A stretch of 64,000 nt of DNA from Kalaharituber pfeilii. Its lineage: Eukaryota > Ascomycota > Pezizomycetes > Pezizales > Pezizaceae. The first letter of the stretch is position 1. Every line of letters starts with the position of its first letter. Below are positions 39,996 through 51,918 of the stretch, piece by piece. The DNA lies in contig WHUZ01000109.1 of NCBI GenBank assembly GCA_015179045.1, positions 1 through 64,000 of the forward strand, given 5' to 3'. A program made the translations under genes and the position numbers. The notes below the pieces were generated by a model. That model saw only the letters and a program-made list of their open reading frames with translations. It was not told the origin of the DNA and did not search any database.

Positions 39996-42275
39996 CTACC
40001 GCATAATCGCTTATGCTTTAGCAGTTTTTCTATTCCACATTTTAAGTAGAGTTGTGCGCCTTCTAAAAATATGATGAAAGATAGAGTTAAGAGGTGCTGC
40101 CGATGGCCGACCTGTCTGGAAATCTGAGGGAGAGCACTATTGGCACCTAGGTAGACTTTACCTTTTTTCATTCAGGGTCTGGTTGTAAACGCGCAAGCAT
40201 GCATAGGGATCTCGCTGCGCACGTTAAACGCGATACTTTGTGAAATCAACACCAGTATAGTTCTACGCAAGCAGCTGAAAAGGGCACAATTTTCAATAGT
40301 TGTCTCCAGGAAGCATTTTTGCTTATACTGGTGCCCATGGAGCTGTATATTTCCCAATCGACCATTTGTATATCCCACATAATATATGGTGCCCCGCGAC
40401 AAATCTACCTTGATGTGTATGTAGATACTCACCAAAAGGTTAACCTCCGAAAAATGCGATGATATTACAAATGCCTAAAGGACGAAAATATGCACTGCAG
40501 CCATGGAAATATAGCTTGCGCTGAATTCATGCAGAACGAAAAAATTTTCTTTTTGCACAATCTACACCTGCAGAAGCATCTGGCATTATGATACTCAGCC
40601 CTATGAAGTGAATACAATTCAATGACAGTAGCAATGAGATAACTGATAGCGAGGTAGAAAAAAAGGAGATAGCCTAAGTGAGAATTAGTTTCAAATTCAG
40701 TTAGCTATTAGCTTTACTCATGATATCAAAATGGCAACTCGAATGGTGGGAAATAGTGAGGATTAAGCGAGTGAGAAGCGCAGAATAGAGCCACAACATA
40801 GAAGACAATTGTCAATGAATTGCGAAAACAATTCGTCGGAAAAGATGAATTGAGTAGAAAATATAGTACCTTAGTATTTTCCAATAATATGTAGTCTTTT
40901 CAGCTTCTTACATACCATTCATCTTTTGGTTAGAGCAAGAATGATTGCATGAGAGTGGAATATGCAATACTTTACATGGGTTCTGCTTTTAGTCTACTAG
41001 TAGGGGCGGGTTCGTTACAGCAGGAGAAAATCATGGAGGAGGATTGTTCCGTGGCTTCTTGAAGCTTCTTGGCAGTTTCGTTTGCTTTCTTCCGTACTCA
41101 AAGCGGGGAAGGCAAATTCAGTAAAGCAAGTACAACTAGTCTGGTTGCACTACCCCTCTATGTAGGTTAGAGTATACACAGGTTCATTACTACTTTAACT
41201 GGGCCGTTGCAATGCATTGCGACGTCGGGTGGTGAGGTGTGCGTCACCTCGTGGTGAAACACTGATTACACTTGCGAAGAAAGCAGTGTACGAGCACAGT
41301 AGATGCAGTTGAGACAGTTATGAGCGGCAGAAATTACTTTATTGAGCCTCAAGACTGCACGGTTGTACGAGTACTCGAGTAGCATACATATCAGTAGCTA
41401 CCAATAGTGCTGTTGAGTTGGTTTGGCTATTAGTGATATGGAGCGTTTTGATTGGAGAGGCGTCAACGTTAGCCAGGACTAGCCCTGCATACAATATTGA
41501 ACATCGGGCTGTGCCACCCAAACCAAGCCACGGCTGTGGTCACGAGACTACCAATTCTTTCCGTTGCAGAGGACACATCCATCTTGCATTTTATTTGATT
41601 GCCTAAGTACCAGTGGCAGCAACCAGATTAACCCGAAGTTTCTATCCATTGCTCATCAAACTTGTGACCTCTCGCATCAATCAATTGCAAGCCACTAGCT
41701 ATTTTTCCAACTGGGTCAAGTACTCTGCGGTCAAGAAGGGACCCGTATAGCAAACAAATTGAATTGTAGGCCAGCGGTTGTTTGGAATACTTTGCGAAGG
41801 ATACTATGGTGTTATCCCTTAGCTACGGGAGACGCTCAACCGTGCAGTCCCTCGTTTTCTCACAATAATAATGTTGCTGGATTATATTTTTCTGAAATAT
41901 TTTGCAATTTTATTAACTTTTTCTGCTTTATTTTGTGTGTTGTTTCCGCAGACTGCAGGGGCCGCTCAACAGCATGCCTGGGGTACGTGCCAAGCAGATG
42001 ATGTTGAGTATTGGCGATTCCAATTGGTGGGATGAGTGTGAGCCAACGAGATATGCATTGAGCCTCACGATCGCAAGAGGAGCAGCGCAATTTAGTACAC
42101 ACCCGTGCTTACCCGCGCCGATGAACCTATCCATATCTTAAACTTTTTCAACGTCGACAAGCTTCAGCATCGAGTGAGCTTTACATTATCAGGAAATCAA
42201 ATTCAGCATACGCACAAACCAATTACCCTCGAAAAGCATAACAGAATAGTATAAACGACGCCCCTGCCTCTCTAA
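39996..42275. other. 5' flank of NLR gene A
   Basis: It is conserved with unit B as far as the insertions there allow. It includes a block (about 41760-42141) with a small conserved open frame (MCCFRRLQG..SIGDSNWWDECEPTRYAL) and a pyrimidine-AG acceptor-like site (TTGTTTCCGCAG). It may be 5' UTR or regulatory sequence. The frame is not assigned. Confidence 0.5.
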
Positions 42276-45200
42276 ATGGCTCAGCAGGGTAGCCCGCAGC
42301 TTCGAAAGCCGACGTAAGTTCCGCAGTCACTGTCGCTAGATTGATACCCTCGACTCTGCATTATTCAGACACTGACCATTATCACCTCTAGTGGCCGGGA
42401 TAATCTAGTTAATGCTGTTGATGCATTTAGCAACCTGCTGTTGCCTGACGAAAAAAAAGAGCTAAACCAAACCGAGATCCCAGACGATATCTTAGCATTG
42501 ACAAAAGCCCTGAAAGATGCAAGAGTTTCGGAGAAGAAAATTAACAGATGTGAAGCATTTTTGCAATCAGTACATCAATTCGCTGGTGTTGTTGATACGA
42601 TGATTCAGCACAATGCAAGCATTTCAGCGCTGGTCTGGGGAAGTGTCAAGATTTTGTTACTGGTATGCAGTGAACTGCACTTGATATGTTGATTTGACTA
42701 TTTGGCCCTATTGCTAACCTACATTCTGGGGTGTTATTAACGTAACATGCTGGAACAGACGGCTCAAAATTTCGTTCGATACTTCAGCGCTCTGACCGAG
42801 TTGCTGGAAAAACTGGGGAAGCTATGCCCCATTTTCAAGGAATTTCGAGATCTGTGGCCACACTATGAAGACCTTCAAGATGCAGTATTTGAGTACTATG
42901 CCCAAACGGTGAACTTTTGTACAGATGCTCTTGCTTTTTTACGCAAGTCAAGTAAGTTGGAAATATTTAATATACTATCTCAACCTTGAAATGCAACAGC
43001 TGTAGATGTTGGAACCTCGCTAATATAACGGTAATATCAGGTGTCAAAATGATCTTAAAGGCACTCTTGCAACCATTGCACGGTGTACTGCAAGATGTAG
43101 AAAAAAAACTTACCTTCCAGCAGAAAATCGTGGATTACCAAGTTACTCTTGCTAGGGATGATACACTGAGGAGAATGAGGCAGCAGCAAGTGCTTTTTGA
43201 CAACAAGTGGGAAGAGCATAGAAAGGCAGAGTTACAGGCACGTGCTAGAAACACCCAGAGCCTTGGGGCAAGCGCAAAAAGTAAGTCTCACAAACGGTAT
43301 TTTCACTCGCTTTAATGCAAGCCAACTAACGAAATCCTGGTGGGATTTGAGCAGATAAGGAACGGCAAAGGCAATTGAGACGGATCTCCGATTATAATTA
43401 TACGATGAGGTTCTTGGAATGTGCGAATGCCAGTCATCCACGTACTGGGGAATGGCTGTATCAAAGGAGTGAGTACAAAGAATGGGTTCAAGCCCGCTGC
43501 CCTGCAATACTCTGGTGCTACGGAATACGTACGTGCATTCTTTGCTAAGCTTTATGCATGGTTAAGTGGCTAATAGTTTGCATTTGAATGGTCTGTCACC
43601 ACAGCGGGATCTGGGAAATCGGTTTTATCAACTTGCATTGTAAAACATCTTCTAGATAGTTGTTTCCAGCCAGGCAATAGTGAATCCGGAAAAACATTCA
43701 TTGGCTACTTTTTCTGCACTTTTTCTGACCATCGTTCACTCAAGTTTGAGGAGATTATACGAAGCTTGATAAAGCAGGTACTCTCTGTCTTCCATGGTTC
43801 CACCAAATTCGAAGAGGATCTGGCTGGATTTTTTGAGCAATGCAACAACATTCCTTCTACAGATTTATGGCAAGACCTATTCATTCGCACTTGCGGACTT
43901 CCAAAGCACATCTATCTGATACTCGATGGCATTGATGAATGTCTTGATGCTGTTCAAGTGCAGATACTTCAATTGCTAAATAAAATATTAAACTTACGAC
44001 GGTCTATTAAAGTTTATGTTTCAAGCCGCAAAGAGGTTTACTTGACAAGAAACCTTCCATATGCCCTCTCAATATCTCTTGATGATATCAAGTGCCGCCC
44101 TGAAATTGAGGGATATATTGATACATCATTGAAGCAACATTTGGATGATGGGAGATTGCAAATCCAAGATTCAGCAATGATTCAGGAGATAAAGCAAGCA
44201 TTGATAGTTGGCGTTGAAGGAATGTAAGTATTTCATGAACCTGTTTGCTCTGGAAACTTCATATGATAGTGGAAGTACTAAACAATGCAACTCAGGTTCC
44301 TGTGGGTTACCTTGCAACTGCATGATATTTGCAGACAGCTCAATGATGAGGACATCCGAGAAACCTTACGGTCACTGCCTCGCAATTTGGATTGGACGTA
44401 CATTAGAATGCTACAACGTATTGTCAACGATCGTAACAAGGATGTTGCAGTCGAGGCGTTTCGGTGGCTCACTGCGGCAAGGAGGCCGTTGTCACTACGA
44501 GAACTCGTAGAGGCAGCGGTTATTAGGGATGATGACACCATGCAAATACAAGGACTAAATCGTATTCCGACGGACCTGGACAAGGTTATTGAGACCTGTG
44601 GAAATTTTTTGATGGTAGCAGAACCAGTGTGTGATTCTTCGAACGTCCGCTTCATACATTCGACTGTTGTAACCTTTCTGCATACATACCAATTACCAGC
44701 ACAACTGGAGGTATTTCACATTGAGCCACGCACTACTGAAGCGCATCTGGCCAAACGGTGTCTACAATACTTGCATTTTCGGGACATTCAGACTCAACTC
44801 GAACCAGCTACTGTTGAGTCGATATCAAAACCAAAGCAACCCTCGGCCGTACTCGCCATGCCTTTATCCAGGTGGATTCCATCAGAAATGCAGTCAGGGT
44901 TGGTTGCAGCAGCCACTCGCCGGACCCTTAAACACCCTTTGGCATCCATTGCTCCCAAGAGGGCCAACCTGAAACTTTTTAGTCCAACTTCAGCGGCAAT
45001 GGGTGCAGACACCGATCCATTAATGTCTCAGATGCACAAATCTACTTTGCGCGATTACATTATAGGGAACTGGCTCAACCATTGCAAAGTTGAACCAGAA
45101 ATTTTTGGGCCCTCCGTAGATCAGAAACAATATCGGACCTGGTTTAGAAATTTGGCTCTCAATAGCTTTAACCTGGTCAAACTCCCGTGGCCGTCGGATT

Positions 45201-47890
45201 CACCAGCAGATGATCCTCACTATGAGTGTTTCAAATGGGCAGCTCAGAACTTACATGAGGGCCTAGTCCAACTGATACTTCACGAGGTAGCCTCCGATGG
45301 TATTTCTCCATCTCAGTATACAGACGCTTTCCTTGCCAGAGCTTCGGCTGGGACAAAGTATGAGCATCAAACCTCAGAGATGCCTCTAGTAGTCTCCGCT
45401 GCACTCGGATTTCCTTACCTCGTCAGCTTCTACCTCAGCAAAGGTTTTCAGTTGGACCGTGAGTTTCACTTGCGTGAAACAGGAGAAATACAAACACCCC
45501 TCATGGCTGCTTCAGCAGAAGGCCACCTCGCAACTGTAGAACACATATTACAAGCTGGCGAGCAGCTGACATACAATCCGGAATATTTGCAGAAAGCTCT
45601 ACATTCTGCGTGCTCCGGAGGCCATCTATTGGTTTTTGAGAGACTCGTGCTTGCAGGAGCTCCAGTCGATTGGAGCTCCTTACTGATAGAGGCCGCAATT
45701 GCGGGGCAATTGAGATGTGTGTGTCATATCCTACGCCAACGAGCTTTGTGGACAACAGCTCGCTTGGCTGACACACTTGCTGAGGCGTTCAACTGTGCAG
45801 CCCAAAATCGACATGGAGAGGTCACGGAACAACTTACTGAAACGATCATTGATACCTTACAAGATCAGAAGTCCGTTCAACAATCTGTTGGGGATGGTCC
45901 AAAAATGAGCATCCATCTTGCAACGACCGTAATGAATGTAGCTGCAGATCACGGTCACGCCAAACTTGTAAAGCAGCTTCTAGGAGCAGGAGTGGAGGTC
46001 AATAGCAGAGACGAAGATAAGAAGACACCCTTGTACTGGGCTGCACGAGGAGGCCATGTGGAGGTTGTAAAGCAGCTTCTAGAAGCAGGAGCGGAGGTCA
46101 ATGCCAGGGACGATAATGAGGAGACACCCTTGCACGAGGCTGCACGAGGAGGCCATGTCGAGGTTGTAAAGCAGCTTGTAGAAGCTGGAGCGGAGGTCAA
46201 CAGCAGTGACAAAGATAAGAAGACACCATTGTACTGGGCTGTACGAGGACGCCATGTCGAGGTTGTAAAGCAGCTTCTAGAAGCTGGAGCGGAGGTCAAT
46301 GCCAGGGACGATAATGAGGAGACACCCTTGCACGAGGCTGCACGAGGAGGCCATGTCGAGGTTGTAAAACAGCTTCTAGAAGCTGGAGCGGAGGTCAACA
46401 GCAGTGACAAAGATAAGAAGACACCCTTGTACTGGGCTGTACGAGGACGCCATGTCGAGGTTGTAAAGCAGCTTCTAGAAGGTGGAGCGGAGGTCAATGC
46501 CAGGGACGATAATGAGGAGACACCCTTGCACGAGGCTGCACGAGGAGACCATGTCGAGGTTGTAAAGCAGCTTCTAGAAGCAGGAGCAGAGGTCAATGCC
46601 AGTGGCGACAATAAGACGACACCCTTGCACTGGGCTGCACACGGAGGCCATGTCGAGGTTGTAAAGCAGCTTCTAGAAGCTGGAGCGGAGGTCAACAGCA
46701 GTGACAAAGATAAGAAGACACCCTTGTACTGGGCTGCACGAGGAGGCCATGTCGAGATTGTAAAGCAGCTTCTAGAAGCAGGAGCGGAGGTCAACAGCGG
46801 TGACAAAGAGGAGACACCCTTGCACGAGGCTGCACGAGGAGGCCATGTCGAGGTTGTAAAGCAGCTTCTAGAAGCAGGAGCAGAGGTCAATGCCATTAGC
46901 GACAACAAGACGACACCCTTGCACTGGGCTACGCATGGAGGCCATGTCGAGGTTGTAAAGCAGCTTCTAGAAGCAGGAGCAGAGGTCAATGCCAGTAGCG
47001 ACAATAAGACGACACCCTTGCACTGGGCTGCAGAAGGAGGACACGTCGAGGCTGTACAGCAGGTTCTAAAAGCAGGAGCGGTGGTCAACGCCAATGACGA
47101 CAATAAGAAGACGCCCTTGCACTGGGCTGCACAAAGAGGCCATGTCGAGGTTGTAAAGCAGCTTCTAGAAGCAGGAGCAGAGGTCAATGCCAGTAGCGAC
47201 AACAAGACGACACCCTTGTACTGGGCTGCGCACGGAGGCCATGTCAAGGTTGTAAAGCAGCTTCTAGAAGCAGGAGCAGAGGTCAATGCCAGTAGCGACA
47301 ATAAGACGACACCCTTGCACTGGGCTGCATACGGAGGCCATCTCGAGGTTGTACAAGAGCTTCTAGAAGCAGGAGCGGTGGTCAATGGCTCTGACATTTT
47401 TCGATGGTCACCCTTGCACGGGGCTGCACAAGGAGGCCATGTCGAGGTTGTAAAGCAGCTTCTACAAGCAGGAGCGGAGGTCAATAGCCCTGACACTTAT
47501 GAGCAGCTACCTTTGCACTGGGCTGCGGAAAACGGCCATGTCGAGGTTGTAAAAGAGCTTCTTGCAGCAGGGGCTGAGGTCAACAGACGCGATAATAAAG
47601 GGCGGACTGTCCTTCTGCATGCAGCTTCAACTCATTCGTGGGCACCCCGAAATCGACAGCGAGGCGCTTTCGAAACTGTGAAAACCCTGTTGGCGAACAA
47701 TGCTCTAGTGGGCCACGATAATTGCCGTTCAAACCATGGCTTCGATAAGTTACCGCATGATACCTCGACATCTGAACTGGAAGCCAACGCAGGGGCCTTA
47801 TGTCCAATTGCCTTGGCTGTTGAAAATGAAAATCAGGAGATAGCAAAACTACTGGTGGAAGCATATCTGAACCAAGCTAATCAAGCCTGA
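42276..47890 (+). CDS. NACHT-ankyrin NLR (STAND) protein, copy A
   Basis: Seven exons give 1709 codons plus stop: 42276-42313, 42392-42662, 42759-42951, 43041-43280, 43355-43528, 43605-44223 and 44296-47890. All introns are GT-AG, 72-96 nt, with phases that agree. Residues about 20-190 are a helical N-terminal domain of the fungal STAND type (DUF7708-like: ASISALVWGSVKILLL, FVRYFSALTELLEKLGKL). Walker A is at about 304-311 (GIPGSGKS, assembled across an intron), Walker B at about 410-416 (YLILDGIDEC), then GMFLWVTLQL and a winged-helix segment. From about 1059 come ankyrin repeats, 16 of them nearly identical 33-mers (TPLHWAARGGHVEVVKQLLE type), then a divergent C-terminus. Such proteins are intracellular sensors that oligomerise through NACHT after ligand binding; in fungi they act in non-self recognition. 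The effector role of the N-terminus is unknown. Confidence 0.9.
46026..47605 (+). repeat. Ankyrin-coding 99-bp repeat array, copy A
   Basis: Sixteen tandem 99-bp units (one of 96 bp) encode 33-residue ankyrin repeats. Bases for GHVEVVKQLLEAGAEVN are almost invariant. Variation is concentrated at the residue after TPL(H/Y), the two residues before GH, and the stretch NxxDxxKx that follows. Alternating DDNEE and DKDKK versions in units 2-8 suggest two-unit (198-bp) duplications. Confidence 0.9.
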
Positions 47891-48121
47891 GGAACTGGTG
47901 GATATTGGGAATTTTGCCGCAAGCGACGGATGATAACAATATGTATGTATACAAATCACCTTGACACTTTCTTAGCATTCTTACTTACTTTCCCTGCTTT
48001 TTTTTAGGCTTTTTTTTCCGTTCAGTTACTTCAGTACTCGTGTGCGAATTTTACCTTTGTTTCTTTTTTTAATTTTGAATCTCATTTTGTGCTCAGACTA
48101 GTCGGCTCGCTTTATCACTCT
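47891..48121 (+). other. 3' flank of NLR A with an old family A tail
   Basis: T-rich runs followed by TCAGTACTCGTGTGCG (48001-48047) match the same position in unit B (62578-62640). A tail-only insertion therefore existed before the duplication. The T-run is much longer in unit B. Confidence 0.6.
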
Positions 48122-48133
48122 TAACGAAGCTTG

Positions 48134-48174
48134 TTTTTTTGTTTTTTTTCTTTCATTAATCGCATGCCGCCCTA
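48134..48174 (-). mobile_element. 41-bp family A tail fragment with TSD, absent from unit B
   Basis: T-rich run, then CATTAATCGCATGCCGCCCT. Perfect 12-bp duplications TAACGAAGCTTG (48122-48133 and 48175-48186) flank it. The matching position in unit B (near 62707) has a single uninterrupted TAACGAAGCTTG, the empty site. Confidence 0.93.
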
Positions 48175-49385
48175 TAACGAAGCTTGTTTTCATCTCAGAA
48201 ACGTGGTACTTCGTGCACCTACTAGTGTGTAAACCATAGAAATTGGCTCTTAAGAGACTGCGGAATTATACGAGACCACCGCCATAACTAATTTCATGAC
48301 AAACACGCAAATGTGTAAGATTGGACAATGGGCCGACCTATCCACCAATGTTGCCGAATCGTTCGAATCGCTGGATAGATCAGCCTAAATGACCAATACA
48401 TTGGTAGATCGTTTGAATGATACAACAGTATGAGGCATTGTCGAATTTACCAGTTAAACAGGTGGATATCCCCTCCCGGGTAGGTTATGACAAGGGAATT
48501 GTTTACTTTTCGAAATAGGCACGGAAAACTCCTGTTACGTGAATTCTCGGTATAAGCATATATTTGATATGAGGATTCCAGACCTTCCGCCATACAAAAT
48601 AAGCACATTTTCTATGTTAGCATTTGCTTATTAAAATTTTTTTGCACTTGATCATGTATATATGCTGGTAGAGTTGGACACTCTGCCGAATTAGTGAGCT
48701 TATGGACACGGGATCCCCCCTCATGATTACAATATCACAGAGTTTTAGTGGGGGTTTGATGCGAGAAAAGCGGAGAATTGAGTTCCGGAAAGTCATGAGC
48801 AAATCTCAGCAACTTCAGAACACCGCCGCTATTTATTTCCAATCTCCTCTTGAGATAAGAAAACTCTTCCACCGTTACCTACCCCCGCATGTACGGTATT
48901 TACTCTTCTTCTCGATGTGCGGATTGTATGCTTGTAACGGGTTCCCTGATATATCTGTTGTCTTTTATGATTGAAGGATACAAGAAGACGCCATGGGAGG
49001 TACAGAGTTTAGTACGGTCGGGGATTGTGTCGACCAGACTAAAAATTTTCGGTTTTATGCGAGTTTAATCCGTTCCAGCGAAGAGGCATCTTTTTAATAT
49101 AGACTGTAATATCCCGGTTCTATCTGATTATTTTCATGGCAATCTATTTTCTAATGTTTCTTTGTAATTTCCATAATGGCTCTGACTCCTAAGGCAATGG
49201 ACTCCAGTCCTGGTGTTCGCGCGTTGCAACGAACCTTTCCAGCTTTTCCAGTGAACATGCATATGTGTTCTCGTTCCCAGGCTATTATTCCGTAGACACT
49301 GGTTCTTTGCACCTCTTGGCAGGACCCGATGCCCGTCTGGCTACGAGAGCAATGCATATGCCATGTATGCATTACAATTATACTA

Positions 49386-49459
49386 GCCAGTAAAATATGT
49401 ATTCGGACGGGGGTACCAATGCACATTATGCGCTATGTCCGAATACATATTTTACTAGC
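49386..49459. mobile_element. 74-bp hairpin element with TA flanks
   Basis: Arms GTAAAATATGTATTCGGAC and its inverse (perfect over at least 18 bp), extended by GCCA/TAGC. TA lies at 49384-49385 and 49460-49461. It may be a very small MITE or a remnant. Confidence 0.55.
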
Positions 49460-49472
49460 TATGGTGATGTGC

Positions 49473-49910
49473 ACCAATAAGGGACCCCTGTCAGCCGAAA
49501 TTGAGGGCTGATTCTACCTTATCACCCAACCAGCTCTGATTGAAGTGTAAATACTATATATGTACTATTTCGTCTGCTCTACAACCTGATGATATCTGAT
49601 TTAGATTATATGAGGGCGTCATTGAGTAATAGGGTTCTAAAAAAATTTTACTTTGTATGAGAAGCCTCTGAAATGTAATGTACCAAGATAGCCAAGATAA
49701 TAGAATTAGTACTACTGTAGTGTATTGCTCAATACAGAAATGATTTACTTGATTCTTCGGTGACTTTTATATACACGTTGCGTAAACTCTTGTGTACCAT
49801 ATATATAGACAAGTCATCTCGAAATGCTTTCATAGTACAAACATCCGCTTCCACTGTAATGGGGGTATCCATTTCCACCGTAATGTGGGCATCTGCTTCC
49901 ACCATCACTG
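49473..49910 (-). mobile_element. Relative of the nested element at 54274-55637 (inverted copy)
   Basis: In the opposite orientation it aligns with about 55190-55636: ACCAATAAGGGACC, CCAAGATAGCCAAGA, AGAATTAGTACTA, GTACACGTT/ACACGTTGCGTAAACTC, and a coding-like piece (VEADAHITVEMDTPITVEAD against VEVDTPVVYSESEEYGG). Only one end is present. It lies at the junction between units A and B. Confidence 0.6.
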
Positions 49911-50372
49911 TTTTTTTTTGGTCCTCCTAGCTATAGGAGCAGTGCGCAGGCAGGGATAGATAGGACCAACGTGTTCTATAGATCTAGTTAATCTTCTTCA
50001 CAATGAACAAGAAAGTAGAATAAGCCACCCGAAATTCAAAAGACCAGCCGCCTGAACAGCGGGTCGCCACCCGACTTGCGGGCAGAGCTTGTATGTATTT
50101 TTGTAAAACTATACTCACTATTTCTCTCACATCACGCATCACAGGATATTAAAAATCAGAAATTATGCAAAATAGAGTATATGGATAATACACTCCTCAA
50201 GACCCGACATACAATCAAAGAGGGAATAAGTAGACAAGAAATGCGGCCGCTCAATATGGGTAGAACAGTGCGGCCGACATGCCAAGGAAGCGGCCGCAAT
50301 CAACCCCCCATTTCGGGTGACTTTAGTTCCAGACTACTGCCGGAGGCCGAAAATAATAGTCTGGGCACGAGA
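49911..50372. other. Junction between duplication units, nothing recognised
   Basis: No gene recognised. The tract separates the 49473-49910 element from the start of unit B. Confidence 0.4.
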
Positions 50373-51610
50373 ACAGGTTGACCCGCTTATTCATAGTTTT
50401 ATAATCCACGAGGGGAGATCAAGGACGGAGAGACGCGAAGGGAAATGGACCAAAAACGGCCGGTGTGAACGATGGGATGGAAGGGACAGTTCCCACCAAT
50501 CTTGAGAGAACAGATCCCGCTGTTGGGAAGGCGCAGGGAGGAATGAGTGGAGCCAACATGGGATGAAAGCGCCACCAGTTGCCGCTCCAGCAGCTGCTTG
50601 ACCTACCCCGCCCTCAGCCTCCCTCCAGTCCCGAATAATCTCGACTTGGCGCAGCCTTCATGTAGTTTTCATCGTGCTTCCTGATGCCATTACTACCGCA
50701 TAATCGCTTATGCTTTAGCAGCTTTTTCTTTTCCACATTTTAAGTAGAGTTGTGTGCCTTCTAAAAATATTGCGGAATACGCACCGGTACCGAGGTGCTG
50801 CCTATGACCGACCTGTCCGGAAATCGAATTAGCTCCGGTTTTCCTGAGGGCATCAGTTTCATCTCGCGCCTCGGATTTCCGAGCACTCTTGGCACCTAGG
50901 TAGACTTTACCTTTATTACATTCAGGTCTGGTTGTTACCGCGCAAGCATGCATAGGGATCTCGTTGCGCACGGTAAACGCGATACTTTGTGAAATCAACA
51001 CCGGAACAGTTCTACGCAAGCAGCTGAAAAGGGCACAATTTTCAATAGGTGTTTCCAGGAAACATTTTTGCTTATACTGGGACCCATGGAGCTGTAGATC
51101 GCACATAATATATGGTGTCCCGCGACAAGCCTACCTTGATATGCATGTAGATACTCACCAAAAAGACAACCTGCGGCAAATGCGATGATATTAAAAATGC
51201 CTGAAGGACGAAAATATGGACTGCTGCCATGGAAATATAGCTTGAGCTGAATTCATGCTGAACGAAAAAATTTTCTTTTTGCACAATCTACACCTGCAGA
51301 AGCATCCGGCATCATGATGCTCAGCCCTATGAAGTGAATACAATTCAATGACAGTAGCAATGAGATAACTGATAGCGAGGTAGAAAAAAAGGAGATAGCC
51401 TAAGTGAGAATTAGTTTCAAATTCATTTAGCTATTAGCTTTACTCATGATATCAAAATGGCAACTCCAATGGTGGGAAATAGTGAGGATTAAGCGAGTGA
51501 GAAGCGCAGAATAGAGCCAAAACATAGAAGACAATTGTCAATGAATTGCGAAAACAATTCGTCGGAAAAGATGGATTGAGTAGAAAATATAGTACCTTGG
51601 GCTGAGGATG

Positions 51611-51657
51611 TTTTTTTTATTTTGGTCACACAACCCCGCATACAGGCTATGAGCCTA
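51611..51657 (-). mobile_element. Family B/C-type tail in unit B
   Basis: T-rich run, GGTCACACAACCCCGCATAC, AGGCTATGAGCCTATGGCAGG. It lies in a stretch (51597-51900) that unit A lacks entirely, so whether it was inserted with or into that stretch is open. Possible short duplication GGATG/GAGATG. Confidence 0.6.
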
Positions 51658-51918
51658 TGGCAGGGAGATGGGTTTGCTAATAGCCAGGGGAAATATGAAA
51701 CTAGCAAGTTGTCATCAGTATCGTAGCTGAGCTAAGATATACATGCAGCTGAAGTCAACTCTACAGCGACAATGTGACGACAATGTCTCTCAACAGTGTT
51801 ATTGGAGCCTCTACTATGTAAGATTCTGAAGCATTCGGAAGTTGGTTAAGCAGTAGACATATGTACTGGTAGTAGTTGGAAAAAAGTAGATTCTGATAGT
51901 ATTTTCCAATAATATGTA

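Larger units (their letters stand above)
38883..49290 (+). repeat. Tandem duplication, unit A
   Basis: The unit begins at about TGGTTGACCCGCTTATTCAT and carries, in order, a pogo-like insert (39198-39993), noncoding flank, the 41.8-42.1 kb conserved block, NLR gene A and its 3' flank. Almost all of it has a direct counterpart in 50373-63880. Flanks and introns are conserved as well as exons, so the copy event was segmental and relatively recent. Confidence 0.88.

Noticed and set aside
41935..42141. Annotating the 68-codon frame upstream of NLR A as a gene
   Set aside because: Conservation with unit B is no better than for neighbouring noncoding DNA and no family motif is visible.
45955..47496. 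513-codon open frame on the minus strand, antisense to the ankyrin array of NLR A
   Set aside because: It repeats with the 99-bp period of the sense repeats and has low-complexity composition. It is an open shadow of the sense code, as is 60981-62399 opposite NLR B.
46026..47605. Regular repeat array that might suggest CRISPR or satellite DNA
   Set aside because: The unit is exactly 99 bp in a single open frame and encodes ankyrin repeats. There are no unique spacers.
51597..51900. Calling this stretch an insertion in unit B
   Set aside because: Unit A lacks it, but no inverted ends or target duplication are visible. A deletion in unit A explains it equally well.
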